Positions 49,936-59,568 of a stretch of 64,000 bases of DNA are shown one piece after another (position 1 is the stretch's first letter; every line of letters starts with the position of its first letter). Origin of the DNA: Picochlorum sp. 'celeri' (lineage: Eukaryota; Chlorophyta; Trebouxiophyceae); contig JAACMV010000007.1 in the NCBI GenBank assembly GCA_010909725.1, positions 248,001-312,000 of the forward strand. Reading direction: 5' to 3'. A model generated the notes under the pieces. That model was given only the letters and a program-made list of their open reading frames with translations. It was not told where the DNA came from and did not search any database. Both the position numbers and the translations under genes were made by a program.

Positions 49936-50270
49936 TTGTGTATTGATATGTTGCTCATGTCATGTAATAGAATTGCATGAGTGAAACAAAAGTGTCAAGA
50001 AAAAATGCCACGTGGAGGATTGGTCCATCCGAGAATTCGACATTCCAATGTCCTGACATTAATCTTTATTGTGTATTATTGTTGTGGTGAGGAAAGAATT
50101 TCTTATTGGCAGCCACAGTACTTGAAACAAAAGAGTTTTTTGTTGTTTGGTTCCAGTGAATTTCCAAGAAGAATACACAAAGGAACCAGAGCTACGACTG
50201 CTGCTGTGCTGGGACGTTCGTTGTGAGAACGACTTGTCTGATCTTTTTGGCAAAAAGATAGACGAGACTC
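49936..50270. other. Spacer between SEC13 and a small secreted-protein gene
   Basis: No gene or paired motif is recognised. A TGTAA for SEC13 lies about 30 bp after its stop. Confidence 0.35.
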
Positions 50271-50669
50271 ATGGGCTATAAAAGATACATCAGTATAGTA
50301 GTGGCGTTGGTGTTGCTCGTCACATGCCAAGGCGCTCCTTCTGCTGAGCAAGCGCCTGGGCCAGAGCCAGAGAGTGCTTGGTGTGTGGAGAAGAGGGGCA
50401 TGTGCGCAGCGGGGTGCCAACAGTTTGGAAAAGAGTTGAGCAGGGTGTCTTTTGAATGTAGTGATTCGATTCGGAGTATGGTGCAAGCATCGACGTGTGT
50501 GTGCTTGGGGGCAGAGGATCGTGTCTTGTCATCGAGTTCAGACTCGAGCGCGAAAGGTTTTGGCGTCGGTGGTGCGTCTGCGGCGAGTAGTAGTTTTTCA
50601 TCGTCTGCTTCTTCTTCTTCGTCGTCGTCATCATCATCATCATCAGATAGTAGTGACTTTGTTTTGTAA
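50271..50669 (+). CDS. Small secreted Cys-containing protein with Ser-rich tail
   Basis: The product is 132 aa and not recognised. A signal peptide (MGYKRYISIVVALVLLVTCQ) precedes a ~60-residue domain with six cysteines (WCVEKRGMCAAGCQQFGKE, SFECSDSIRSM, STCVCLGAED), suggesting three disulfides. The last 45 residues are Ser/Ala, then a run of Ser and Asp, ending DFVL. Such Ser-rich tails are usually O-glycosylated or cell-wall linked. No GPI-like hydrophobic end is seen. The Ser tract sits over a CTTC/TCA tandem repeat in DNA, so its length may vary. Confidence 0.55.
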   Translation: MGYKRYISIVVALVLLVTCQGAPSAEQAPGPEPESAWCVEKRGMCAAGCQQFGKELSRVSFECSDSIRSMVQASTCVCLGAEDRVLSSSSDSSAKGFGVGGASAASSSFSSSASSSSSSSSSSSSDSSDFVL

Positions 50670-50716
50670 AAGGCGTGACAAGTACTAATAATAACAGTAA
50701 TCTAGCCAGCAGCAGA

Positions 50717-53700
50717 TTATGCTGCCTCGTCGTATAGACTGTTGAGATCAAAGAGCCTCATTTCCATAATCTTGTTCAATTGGATCTCAGGATCTCGTAT
50801 GATTCTGGCATCGTTTGCTTGCTGTGCTCTTGATACCATTGTTCTTGTGGCTTTGATGTATCCTTCTCTATCAATGTCGCAAAATCTCTTCAAAATAAAG
50901 GCACAGGCATGCTGTCTGACCCTCACGTCTGGATCACGTATCAATGTGTGGAGGTATCCTTTGGTTTCAATTGGGTGGTTGTATTGATTCTTCTCCGTCA
51001 TCGTATAGGATGCGATGAAGAGAATGAATATAGCCAGCCTTGAATCCCAGAATGGTTTGCCTGCCTGTACAGCAGTCTGTCTGCTGGATGGCTCAATCAT
51101 GTGAAATTGATCGCCGCTGAGATTCATTGAATCGAATATGTCTTTGAGGAGAAGTGGATTGACGAGTTCCAGAATTTCTACGGCGCATGAGGCGATACCA
51201 CTGATGAAGCTTTCTACTGGATCAATGGTTTGCTCGAACAAGGATATGTTGTTGCACATGCGCGTGGCTTCTTTAAGACGACCTCGTGCATTCATTTCCT
51301 TTTGAAGCTCTACCTTTTCTGCTATTGATTTCCATCCACGCATTTGAGGATACATGGACATGGCTGAACACGTCGAATTCTTTCGGTCTGCAAGCTGGAA
51401 TGATGCATTCTCGAGGGAAGAAGGTTCCTTGAAAATGCTGTCAGCCCGAGTATGAGCACGGGTGGATTCCATCATAAGTACCCCAGCTGAGAGAGGTCTT
51501 GACCAAGGCTCTTCCTGAGACTCTGCTGATGCAGGTCTTGTTTTTGAATTTGGTGTGGTCAGTCGCCTCCATGCTGCTGCAATCTTGGGTCCACCTGGGA
51601 CAATTTTGCTAAAGGGTGACAATGTCTCTGGCTCGTTACTCACCGAAGGGCTCGGAATGTGAAGAGATGGTACTGATTGCTCAGCAGCAGCTGTGCTGTT
51701 TTGGTCTTCCTTGGCAATGTCATCGTTGACAGCATCAGCATCATCAAATGTTGTCACCTCTGCGCCGCCATGGTCCATGATTCCAATTGCATTCTGAGTT
51801 TTCCTCGCAATGTCTAATTTTCTAATGATGACGGTGGATATGAGACATTCCGACAGTAATGCAACGGCTGAGCTCCACATGGGGGCAGAAGAAAACTGAA
51901 GGATCCACTCAAATGCTCTCTCAATTGTTGAAATGCACAATCTGTCAATGTCCACTACTCCCGACCCCCATTTTACTTGTAATTCATTTGATTCCTCTTC
52001 TACAAAATTTCGCGAGGCTCTAAACTTTATAGCACCAACTACCTGTCGAATCGCGAGCGCAAAGTTTGTGAGAACATCATCATCGCCCTCAAAACTCTGG
52101 TAAGCCGTTCTTTGTAATCTTTTGGTTTTGCTCTTTGCAAATGCCGACATGATTGTGTCTCCAAACGTGAAAAGCTCTTTTGGAGATTCGGATGGCATGA
52201 TCGGAACGGGTGGAGGAACGACATTTGTCCTCGTGACCCAGGCTTCCTCAACTGCTCTATCAGAGGAGGACAGCATGAGGCGTACCATCCAATTCCTACC
52301 AATCACTTTACCGTGGGCTGTATCGTCAACCATCGAGTTTTCCAAATATTTCCAATGTACAGACGGAGCTTCTCCAAAAATGCCAGCCACGCACGTGCTC
52401 ACGACGTGGTTCTCCAAATCAGATGGTATGCCATATGTTCCAGAGGACACAGATTTAAGGGAGGAGATGCAGTATTCCACAAATGCCAATGGGATTGAAT
52501 CTTGCGTGTCTTTCACTAAATGTGAGACGATTTCCTTGTGTATCTGATTTGCGATTGATGAATTGATGGCTGCATCAATACTCATCTCTGGCAGCAGAAG
52601 ATATTCCCTCAATGATTGAGGAGCTCCCATGTGCAACAATGCAAACCCTATGGCTTCTACTTCAAACGTCTCATCGATGGAAAATTTCCATGTGGCTCCA
52701 AATCTATCCTTGTCTCCAGACCGCTTGTGTAGCGTGTAATCCAATAAAACACAGAAGAGAGATTGGCAGCTGATGACTGTTGGTGCATAGTAATATTCCT
52801 TAGCAACATTATGTATTCCACCAAATTCCTCGACTTTATCAAAATCCAGCAAATTTGCCTTCATATCACTTGAATACAAGAGATTAGCCAGAACAGTAGC
52901 CAACAAGGACTGGATTTTCCTCGGCCAGAATGCATGCCGCGACACAGAAAGCATTCTTTGTAAAGCCTCAACAGGAAACTCTCTCAGGTATTCCTTCACA
53001 AGATATCCATCATGACTGCAAAAACATATCATGCACGAAAGCACCGATGCCCATACTTCACTTCCTCCATCATCCTCATCCCGAACAATAGATGAAAGCA
53101 CAAATGCCAAGCTGCAAAATAACCTTCGCAACCACTCTCTATATTGCTCTTTCCTTGGATCAACATCCCGTGGTGCTCCACTCTTGTGCGAAATATCAGG
53201 CCATTCTGCAATTTTCATAGCTTCAGGCTGTTTTTCGTTTCCGACAAGGGTCCTAAATGGGGATGCAATGGTCTTATTCCACTCATTTTCATCATCATCT
53301 GCACACAAGAGCTCCCCATGTACCATGAGGTTCATCAGAAAGTCAAACACAGCACACTGTGCATCTACATCACTTTTGTGATTCAAAGGCTTCTGAAGCA
53401 TATACATCACCAATGGAAACGCTGCCTCTGGTCCATTATCCAGGTACATGTCGATGACAAGTTTTATCAAAATCACAACACCTGCATCTTTTGCATCCCT
53501 CAGCCCCTTGCTATTCTCTCCCTTAGGACTTCCCATCTCTGGACTTGAAATCCCAAATACAGCTTCCATACAAGCTGCGATATCCTCATCTGACAGGTGC
53601 AATCGCTCTTGCTCCGCATATGGCTTGTACTGAAAGAGTAAATGCGGCTGTTTGGATGCAATCCCACCATCATCACCATGCAAATGCTCAGGTGTGATCC

Positions 53701-54085
53701 AAGGATTACTTAAAGATGCTATTGATGATTCCAACTGATCAATCATCTCCGCCATGTTATGGGATAAGGAATCATCCACTGTCCTCTCATCTGGACTCCT
53801 CCTTCTCCTCCAAGCAGCAGAGCTTGAAGGCAGAAATTCTAGCGCCCTCCACTCACCTTTCCAGTCTACGACTCGAGATCCATAGCGCTTAGAGAAGACA
53901 TTCCATTCCAACGCCCACTCAGGCTTTCCTCTCATCCCCTGGTCAACTCTCCTATGGCTCCCCCTGCGATGACTTGTATGCTGTATGCTTCCCACATTCA
54001 AGCTACTACTCGTTGTGCTCGTGTACGCCCCATCTGATGTATCGTTATGACGACTATATCGTACTGTATCCGCATCTGAATCCAT
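50717..54085 (-). CDS. Large ARM-like protein of a plant-conserved family
   Basis: The product is 1122 aa and intronless. The ATG at 54085 (MDSDADTVRYSR) is used since the 54097 codon is GTG. After a Ser/Arg-rich N-terminus comes KPEWALEWNVFSKRYGSRVV. Helical repeats follow, including VILIKLVIDMYLDNGPEAAF, MYMLQKPLNHKSDVDAQCAV and FDFLMNLMVHGELL. The C-terminus, RDPDVRVRQHACAFILKRFC with MVSRAQQANDARII, closely follows an uncharacterised plant ARM-repeat family that I recall from Arabidopsis (At3g12590 type), which likewise ends with AQQSNNEKLL-type segments. Its function is unknown. No membrane span is seen. Confidence 0.65.
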   Translation of the reverse strand: MDSDADTVRYSRHNDTSDGAYTSTTSSSLNVGSIQHTSHRRGSHRRVDQGMRGKPEWALEWNVFSKRYGSRVVDWKGEWRALEFLPSSSAAWRRRRSPDERTVDDSLSHNMAEMIDQLESSIASLSNPWITPEHLHGDDGGIASKQPHLLFQYKPYAEQERLHLSDEDIAACMEAVFGISSPEMGSPKGENSKGLRDAKDAGVVILIKLVIDMYLDNGPEAAFPLVMYMLQKPLNHKSDVDAQCAVFDFLMNLMVHGELLCADDDENEWNKTIASPFRTLVGNEKQPEAMKIAEWPDISHKSGAPRDVDPRKEQYREWLRRLFCSLAFVLSSIVRDEDDGGSEVWASVLSCMICFCSHDGYLVKEYLREFPVEALQRMLSVSRHAFWPRKIQSLLATVLANLLYSSDMKANLLDFDKVEEFGGIHNVAKEYYYAPTVISCQSLFCVLLDYTLHKRSGDKDRFGATWKFSIDETFEVEAIGFALLHMGAPQSLREYLLLPEMSIDAAINSSIANQIHKEIVSHLVKDTQDSIPLAFVEYCISSLKSVSSGTYGIPSDLENHVVSTCVAGIFGEAPSVHWKYLENSMVDDTAHGKVIGRNWMVRLMLSSSDRAVEEAWVTRTNVVPPPVPIMPSESPKELFTFGDTIMSAFAKSKTKRLQRTAYQSFEGDDDVLTNFALAIRQVVGAIKFRASRNFVEEESNELQVKWGSGVVDIDRLCISTIERAFEWILQFSSAPMWSSAVALLSECLISTVIIRKLDIARKTQNAIGIMDHGGAEVTTFDDADAVNDDIAKEDQNSTAAAEQSVPSLHIPSPSVSNEPETLSPFSKIVPGGPKIAAAWRRLTTPNSKTRPASAESQEEPWSRPLSAGVLMMESTRAHTRADSIFKEPSSLENASFQLADRKNSTCSAMSMYPQMRGWKSIAEKVELQKEMNARGRLKEATRMCNNISLFEQTIDPVESFISGIASCAVEILELVNPLLLKDIFDSMNLSGDQFHMIEPSSRQTAVQAGKPFWDSRLAIFILFIASYTMTEKNQYNHPIETKGYLHTLIRDPDVRVRQHACAFILKRFCDIDREGYIKATRTMVSRAQQANDARIIRDPEIQLNKIMEMRLFDLNSLYDEAA

Positions 54086-54639
54086 CCTTGACAGCACAAC
54101 GTCTCCCAGCTACACAACAACAAACCAAACTCCCTTGCCTGAAACTTCTCCAGCAGTCTTGACGCTAGTATCCTATACTTGACTAAGCTTGACTAATAGA
54201 TATATAAAACAATTCTAACCCTTCAAGAATCGTATCACAGGGATGAAGAACGCCACGAATCAAATCAAAGTCTTTTTCTTTTTCGGTTCCAACAGAATTA
54301 CACGGAGACCGTGCTTTTCTCCACCCACATGCCTCTGAAATGCAAGAATATTACTCTCATGTACGTATCTCTATCAGCGTAAGACTACCTGCGACATTTT
54401 TATATGACAACGGAGGCCTCCGGGAGTCTTGCTTGGCACGCTGTGTCCGGTATTTAAATATCGAAACACGGAGAACCCTCAACAAAACGACGACCCTCAT
54501 CTGCCAGGAATACATGGCATTCACCTAGTCAATGCATTTCAGAGTATTTCATACATCTAGTTCATACAATGTACTATAAAAAAGGACTAATCGGCGTAAA
54601 ATACTCGTGTTGACACAGGCAGACTGAATTCCACCACAC
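54086..54639. other. Divergent intergenic region, ARM-like gene / ADPRM
   Basis: 554 bp with no recognisable gene. Small frames in both directions lack domains. No CGGTC/GACCG pair is seen. Confidence 0.35.
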
Positions 54640-55776
54640 ATGTTGTCAACGTCTTCTGCTGCCAAAGCATTCGGCATTTTACCAGCATACCCATCTCAAT
54701 ATTTGTATAGAACTCCTCTGAGGACATATAGAGCAGTGCATCGTGCGATTCATAAGGGAGCAGGGAGGCATATGGCTGTTGCAGATGCCAGGGAGGGTTC
54801 CTCTGAGAAGCTCTTCTCGTTTGGAATCATTAGCGATGTTCAGTGGGCTCCGATACCTGATGGTCACAGTTTTCATGGGACGCCGCGATACTATGCAGAT
54901 GCCTTGGAAAAGGCGAAAAGAGCGGTAGAGGGATTTAAGGCACATGATGTTGAGCTTGTTGTGCATCTCGGAGACATTGTGGATTTCCATGCCAAGCAGC
55001 ATGGTAAAAGCGATCAAGCTTTGGCAGACATTGTCGAATGTTTTGATGGATTAGAAAAGCCTGTGTTGCATTGCATTGGTAATCATTGTTTGTACAATCA
55101 CCCAAGGCACGTTTTGAATGACCGGCTGGGTATTGATATGCACAAGGGGGACTCGAACGCAAGTCACAGTTACTTTACATTTCGTCCACCTGGACACAAG
55201 CATGCCTTCATTGTACTTGATGGATATGATATTTCTATCCTTGGATACCCTCCTGGTCATCCACACCATGAATTAGCGAAAGCAATCCTTGATAAGGAAA
55301 ATCCAAACGAGGAGAAGAATTCAAACAAGGGACTGGAAGGTGTTGCACGCCGCTTTGTCAAGTTTGGTGGTGGATTGTCTGACGAGCAAGTAGAATGGTT
55401 ACGCCAAGAATTACATGCGTGTAGGGAGAGAGGGGAAACTGTGATTGTTTGCTGTCATCAATGTATTCACCCAAAGAGTTGCGTTCCGACGTGCTTGTTG
55501 TACAATTATGATGTTGTCCTCAGTGTCTTGCAAGAAAATGCTGATGTCGTGCATGCAACATTTGCGGGGCATGCACATTCAGCTGGGTATCATTGCGATG
55601 AATTTGGTATTCATCATAGGGTATGCGAAGCAGTGTTAGAAACAAAACCTGGACAGGATTGTTATGGGATTGCATCCGTGTACGCCGACGGGATGGATAT
55701 CCAAGGTTTTGGAAATTTCATCTCAGATTCCTATCGACAGTCCGTTGCTGAAGCAGCTACTGCAGCGATTGAATAA
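54640..55776 (+). CDS. ADPRM: Mn-dependent ADP-ribose/CDP-alcohol diphosphatase (ADPRM)
   Basis: The product is 378 aa and intronless. A ~50-residue Arg/Ser/Ala-rich extension suggests organelle targeting. The calcineurin-type metallophosphatase core begins FSFGIISDVQWAPIPDGHSF (D-x-Q/H). It continues VVHLGDIVDFHAK (GD-x-V-D), CIGNHCLYNHPRH (GNH), TVIVCCHQCIHPKSC and FAGHAHSAGYHCDEFGIHHR (GHxH). These are all the metal ligands, with the D-x-Q variant that marks the ADPRM family. It hydrolyses ADP-ribose, CDP-choline and related nucleotide diphosphates. Only 10 bp separate its stop from the convergent ABCD transporter stop. Confidence 0.88.
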   Translation: MLSTSSAAKAFGILPAYPSQYLYRTPLRTYRAVHRAIHKGAGRHMAVADAREGSSEKLFSFGIISDVQWAPIPDGHSFHGTPRYYADALEKAKRAVEGFKAHDVELVVHLGDIVDFHAKQHGKSDQALADIVECFDGLEKPVLHCIGNHCLYNHPRHVLNDRLGIDMHKGDSNASHSYFTFRPPGHKHAFIVLDGYDISILGYPPGHPHHELAKAILDKENPNEEKNSNKGLEGVARRFVKFGGGLSDEQVEWLRQELHACRERGETVIVCCHQCIHPKSCVPTCLLYNYDVVLSVLQENADVVHATFAGHAHSAGYHCDEFGIHHRVCEAVLETKPGQDCYGIASVYADGMDIQGFGNFISDSYRQSVAEAATAAIE

Positions 55777-55786
55777 CAATAAAGTA

Positions 55787-57979
55787 CTAATCCATGAATT
55801 CAACAGCTTCCTTCAAATTCATATCTTTCGCGGGGGTAATACTCCATGACGAATCTGGATCCCCATGGAGGACCAACACCATGTCATGATACTCTAGCAG
55901 CGTTGGTCTGTGGCCAACGCTCACACATGTAATACCAGAATTTTTCAAGGCATGATACAAGATGCGTTCATTCTTTGTATCCAATGCTGAGGTGGATTCA
56001 TCCATTAGAACAAGCGCTGGCTTTGTTAACAGCACTCGAGCAAATGCCAAACGCTGTTGCTCACCAAGCGACAGCTCTGCAGCCCAGTCTGCGAGATAAT
56101 CCAAATCATTGTCTATTCTGGATAGCACGGAATCCAAACGGACTGTCGAAAGCGCTTCCAACATCTCTTTATCAGTTGGAATCTTTCTGACAGGGGTATC
56201 ATTATTCTCTTCACCCGTGGTTGCCCATGTAGGATACAACAACTGGTCCCGAAGTGTGCCCAAAACCATGTATGGCCTTTGTGGCACAAAGAAAATATCA
56301 CCACCACCCTCAACGCGTCCCACGGGCGATCCAAACAAAGTTATAGTCCCTGATCCATTCTCCCACAGACCCGCAATAGCCCTCAGCAAACTGGTCTTCC
56401 CAGATCCACTCGGTCCCATGACAAGGAAGGACTGTCCCTCCTCGACATGCAATCCCAAGCCTCTGATCAACACTGCATTCTCCTCTTTCGGCAGCATTAA
56501 ATCCAGTGAATCCACATCTAACAATCTCGAGCCATTTTTAGACGACTCAATCCTCTGAATTTTATGCCGAATGGCAGCATGCGTCTCTGTCACATCCACA
56601 ACTGTATGCGTACTCTCTCCAAACACCTCTGTCAACTCTCCCAACCTATCAATAACCGCACTAAACCCAGCCAATGCTTCAAACTGAAACACAACCAATG
56701 AAATATCCGTCAAAATATGATTGAAAGCTGACGAACTTTGATTCACCACCCCAAATTCGATACTCCCTTTGAAATACAAGGGCGCCACCACCGCAGCAGG
56801 CAATATTTGAATCAAAAACCTATAAAATGACGTAAAAAAGCTCAATCGTCTCGACGCAACCAACAGATTCCCATAATTCTGAACCACAGATTGAAGTCGC
56901 TTCATCAATAAGTTGCCCTCCTTCTCTTCTCCTCCATAAAACGCAATACTTTCAGCATTCTCCCGCACTCTGACCAACCCATATCGAAAATCTGCCTCTG
57001 CAGCCTCTTGAAGAAAATTCAAGCCGATCAAAGGCCTTCCTATCGCAATGGACGCCAAGGTTCCACCAATTGAATAAATCAACAATGCAATAAACAGCGG
57101 TGGATATATGGAGAATAATATTCCCGAGAAACTAATCAAATCCACTGCAGAATTCAACAGTGTCATGGTCAATGACAATGTGGTATCTGTAAACTGAGCC
57201 ACATCGCTCGTTATTCTTTGATCCGGATTATCCAACATGGCAGACGATTGAATCGTATAGAACCTTCTCTTCTCAAAATACTCCTCCGTCAACCTCGTGG
57301 TCATCCACTCCCTCCAATCCAATGCCAATTTGCTTTGATAATAATCCCTCATGACAAAGACAGGAATCCCCACACACAATGCAACCAACCACTTGCCCAG
57401 CATCTCTGCAAATTTAGCCTCATCCTTTGCGGACAAAGCATTGAAGAAATCCCTTCCTAAATAACTGAACAGAACAGAAACACCAGTCGTTGCCAGCGTC
57501 AACCCCACCAACCGTGCCAACTTCCACCTGGCACTCTTCACCTGTGGGCCTTCTCTCCAGTACGGGAGCGCCAGCACAGACAATCTCGCCGCAATCACAT
57601 TCAAATCCGTCGATGGACCAACACTCCCCTTGGTCCCATCATCATGCTGATCAGATGATGATGAAGAAGAGGCAACAACAAACCCTTTGCCAGCTCCACT
57701 CATCATCCCCATCTGCTTCTTCTTCCTCTTCCCATACACCGACGCATATCCACCCCGCCGAAGCATCTTGAACGCTTTCAATGCCGAAGAATACGTCTCC
57801 ACGACACCCATACCAAAACCTCCTCGCCTACACCCGTTTCCTTCTTCTTGACCAGAGAAACTCAACCGACACCTACGGACTCTTACACAACCACCCAGCG
57901 CCCTTGTTCTTCTATCAAATGTTCCAATCACTCCTGTACTACTACTATGACGAGTACCTTGCGACAATCCTGCTTTCAT
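55787..57979 (-). CDS. ABCD: ABC transporter D-family-like, plastid-type (SbmA/BacA-related)
   Basis: The product is 730 aa and intronless, a half-transporter. The first ~140 residues are basic with Ser/Gly, consistent with an organelle transit peptide. The membrane domain (ABC_membrane_2) includes ARLVGLTLATTGVSVLFSYL, GKWLVALCVGIPVFVMRDYY, WREWMTTRLTEEYFEKRRFY and NPDQRITSDVAQFTDTTLSL. The C-terminal nucleotide-binding domain has Walker A GPSGSGKTSLLRAIAGLW, signature LSLGEQQRLAFARVLL, Walker B LVLMDESTSALD and switch His in VSVGHRPTLL. It resembles plant ABCD2 and cyanobacterial homologues, not peroxisomal ABCD1. The substrate is unknown, and a homodimer is expected. Confidence 0.88.
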   Translation of the reverse strand: MKAGLSQGTRHSSSTGVIGTFDRRTRALGGCVRVRRCRLSFSGQEEGNGCRRGGFGMGVVETYSSALKAFKMLRRGGYASVYGKRKKKQMGMMSGAGKGFVVASSSSSSDQHDDGTKGSVGPSTDLNVIAARLSVLALPYWREGPQVKSARWKLARLVGLTLATTGVSVLFSYLGRDFFNALSAKDEAKFAEMLGKWLVALCVGIPVFVMRDYYQSKLALDWREWMTTRLTEEYFEKRRFYTIQSSAMLDNPDQRITSDVAQFTDTTLSLTMTLLNSAVDLISFSGILFSIYPPLFIALLIYSIGGTLASIAIGRPLIGLNFLQEAAEADFRYGLVRVRENAESIAFYGGEEKEGNLLMKRLQSVVQNYGNLLVASRRLSFFTSFYRFLIQILPAAVVAPLYFKGSIEFGVVNQSSSAFNHILTDISLVVFQFEALAGFSAVIDRLGELTEVFGESTHTVVDVTETHAAIRHKIQRIESSKNGSRLLDVDSLDLMLPKEENAVLIRGLGLHVEEGQSFLVMGPSGSGKTSLLRAIAGLWENGSGTITLFGSPVGRVEGGGDIFFVPQRPYMVLGTLRDQLLYPTWATTGEENNDTPVRKIPTDKEMLEALSTVRLDSVLSRIDNDLDYLADWAAELSLGEQQRLAFARVLLTKPALVLMDESTSALDTKNERILYHALKNSGITCVSVGHRPTLLEYHDMVLVLHGDPDSSWSITPAKDMNLKEAVEFMD

Positions 57980-58128
57980 TCTCGCTCTCTGTTTGAAATG
58001 ATAATCACGAGATTATCACCAGAATACCCCCTGAAGCTTCGTCATCGCATCATTAAAAAAAATAATTACAGTATTGTTGTTAGTAGCAAACCTGGGGCAT
58101 CTCATTTCAAACCACACATGCTGAGACT

Positions 58129-58150
58129 AGATCTCTTAGATAAGAGATCT
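58129..58150. repeat. 10-bp palindrome upstream of thymidine kinase
   Basis: AGATCTCTTA (58129-58138), GA, then TAAGAGATCT (58141-58150), an exact inverted repeat with a 2-nt centre. It ends 97 bp before the TK start. It could be a dimeric transcription-factor site. Confidence 0.7.
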
Positions 58151-58247
58151 CTGATCATGCGCATGCATGTTTCACAATTGAGAGAATAGATCAACAAGAA
58201 CGCCTTCTATATATCTATAATAATTCATACTACTACTACCAATAATA

Positions 58248-59063
58248 ATGGTATGGCACTCTCTGCTACGACAGAGCCATACCATCCTGGTAGCACGGAC
58301 TGTTGCTCTTACAGCACAACGACTCCAAGCAGCATGGCCCTGCATCCTCGGCACAAGATGCACGCGACACAGCATCATCCATAGTACCCGTCTGTGCAAC
58401 AGAGATGGACAGGAGTACTGTACCAGTAGTAGACCACCAGTAGCAGCAAGAGCAGGACAGGAGTTGGAATCATCATCAGAGTATCCTCGGGGAAGAATTG
58501 ACATCATTATAGGTCCCATGTTTTCAGGTAAAACTAGTACATTAGTAGAACGTATAGATACATTGCAACAGCGTACAGAGAAACACGCTCCTCCCAGCGT
58601 GTTGATAGTAAAGAGTGACAAGGATGTCAGGTATTCTGCACATCATATTGTCACCCACACTGGTATACACAAGCCCTGCCACGCTGTCTCATCGTTGCAT
58701 GACGTATATAGTACTATGAAAGAAGAGTATGACTCGAGTACGATTATTGCTATCGATGAAGCCCAATTCTTTGGGAGCGAGTTGGTTGACTTTTGCACCA
58801 GAGCTGCTGATGAGCATCACAAGCATGTCATTGTGGCTGGACTGGATGGAGATTTCATGAGGAAAAAGTTTGGGTTCATCCTGGATATGATTCCAGTAGC
58901 GGACTCTGTTGTCAAATTGACGGCGTCGTGTCGGTATTGTGATGATCAAGCTGTATTCTCCTTGCGATTGACAGAGTCTATGGAGCAGGAGCAGATTGGT
59001 GGGTCTGAGCGATACGTGGCTGTATGCCGCAAGCATTACGTGACGAGATCAGACCAGTCCTGA
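58248..59063 (+). CDS. TK: Thymidine kinase, TK1-like (type II)
   Basis: The product is 271 aa and intronless. The first ~75 residues are an extension rich in Arg/Ser/Thr, probably organelle-targeting. The core starts RIDIIIGPMFSGKTSTLVER (P-loop GPMFSGKT). It continues with TIIAIDEAQFFGSELVDFCT (DEAQFF), HVIVAGLDGDFMRKKFG and the lasso region. Structural zinc Cys are in ASCRYCDDQAVFSLRL and CRKHYV (C-x2-C and C-x2-H). It phosphorylates thymidine for dTTP salvage. The length is above the 190-235 aa typical of the core enzyme because of the extension. A palindrome and no nearby divergent site characterise the promoter. Confidence 0.93.
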   Translation: MVWHSLLRQSHTILVARTVALTAQRLQAAWPCILGTRCTRHSIIHSTRLCNRDGQEYCTSSRPPVAARAGQELESSSEYPRGRIDIIIGPMFSGKTSTLVERIDTLQQRTEKHAPPSVLIVKSDKDVRYSAHHIVTHTGIHKPCHAVSSLHDVYSTMKEEYDSSTIIAIDEAQFFGSELVDFCTRAADEHHKHVIVAGLDGDFMRKKFGFILDMIPVADSVVKLTASCRYCDDQAVFSLRLTESMEQEQIGGSERYVAVCRKHYVTRSDQS

Positions 59064-59116
59064 CCTGATGTATATCATTGTTGTAAAAATATTACTAGTA
59101 GTATTGGAGTATAAAA

Positions 59117-59470
59117 ATGAGTAGCGGAGGGGGAGAATCTGCTGAACAGCAGGTGTCGCCTCAGTTGCAACAATTCATTGCACAGGAACAGGCAAAAGCA
59201 CAGGTATTTGGCTGATAGTATGAGCGATGTTTCATTAATGGTGCCCAGTAATGGTATATGAGTGTGCCTGTGCAGTTGCAACAGACGATTTCTCGTTTGA
59301 CAGATGAATGCTGGGATACGTGTGTGTCTTCTCCAGGGACGTATTTTACTGGACGAGAGAATGCGTGTTTGGAGAATTGTGCCAAGAGGTTTTTAGATAC
59401 GACCAAGTTTGTGGTCAAATATTATCAGAGCAAGAGTGGGAGTCGTGGGAGTTTGGATGAGTTTTCATAG
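59117..59470 (+). CDS. TIM8: Mitochondrial small TIM chaperone TIM8-like, two exons
   Basis: The product is 93 aa. Exon 1 (59117-59203) encodes MSSGGGESAEQQVSPQLQQF through QAKAQ; a 72-nt intron (GTATTT...GTGCAG) joins in phase 0 to LQQTISRLTDECWDTC (exon 2, 59276-59470). The twin CX3C motif is present (Cys41-Cys45 and Cys60-Cys64, 14 residues between), as in Tim8/Tim13-type intermembrane-space chaperones that escort hydrophobic precursors to TIM22 or SAM. The sequence before the first motif matches TIM8 best. Its small size and split exon hide it from simple gene searches. Confidence 0.9.
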
Positions 59471-59568
59471 AGCATTTGTTTTTCATTTGTCATCTCTCCT
59501 CATGAGAGGATGATACATGGCTCTCTTTCCTATGTATATATATACATTCATGTTACAGAGGCATCATG

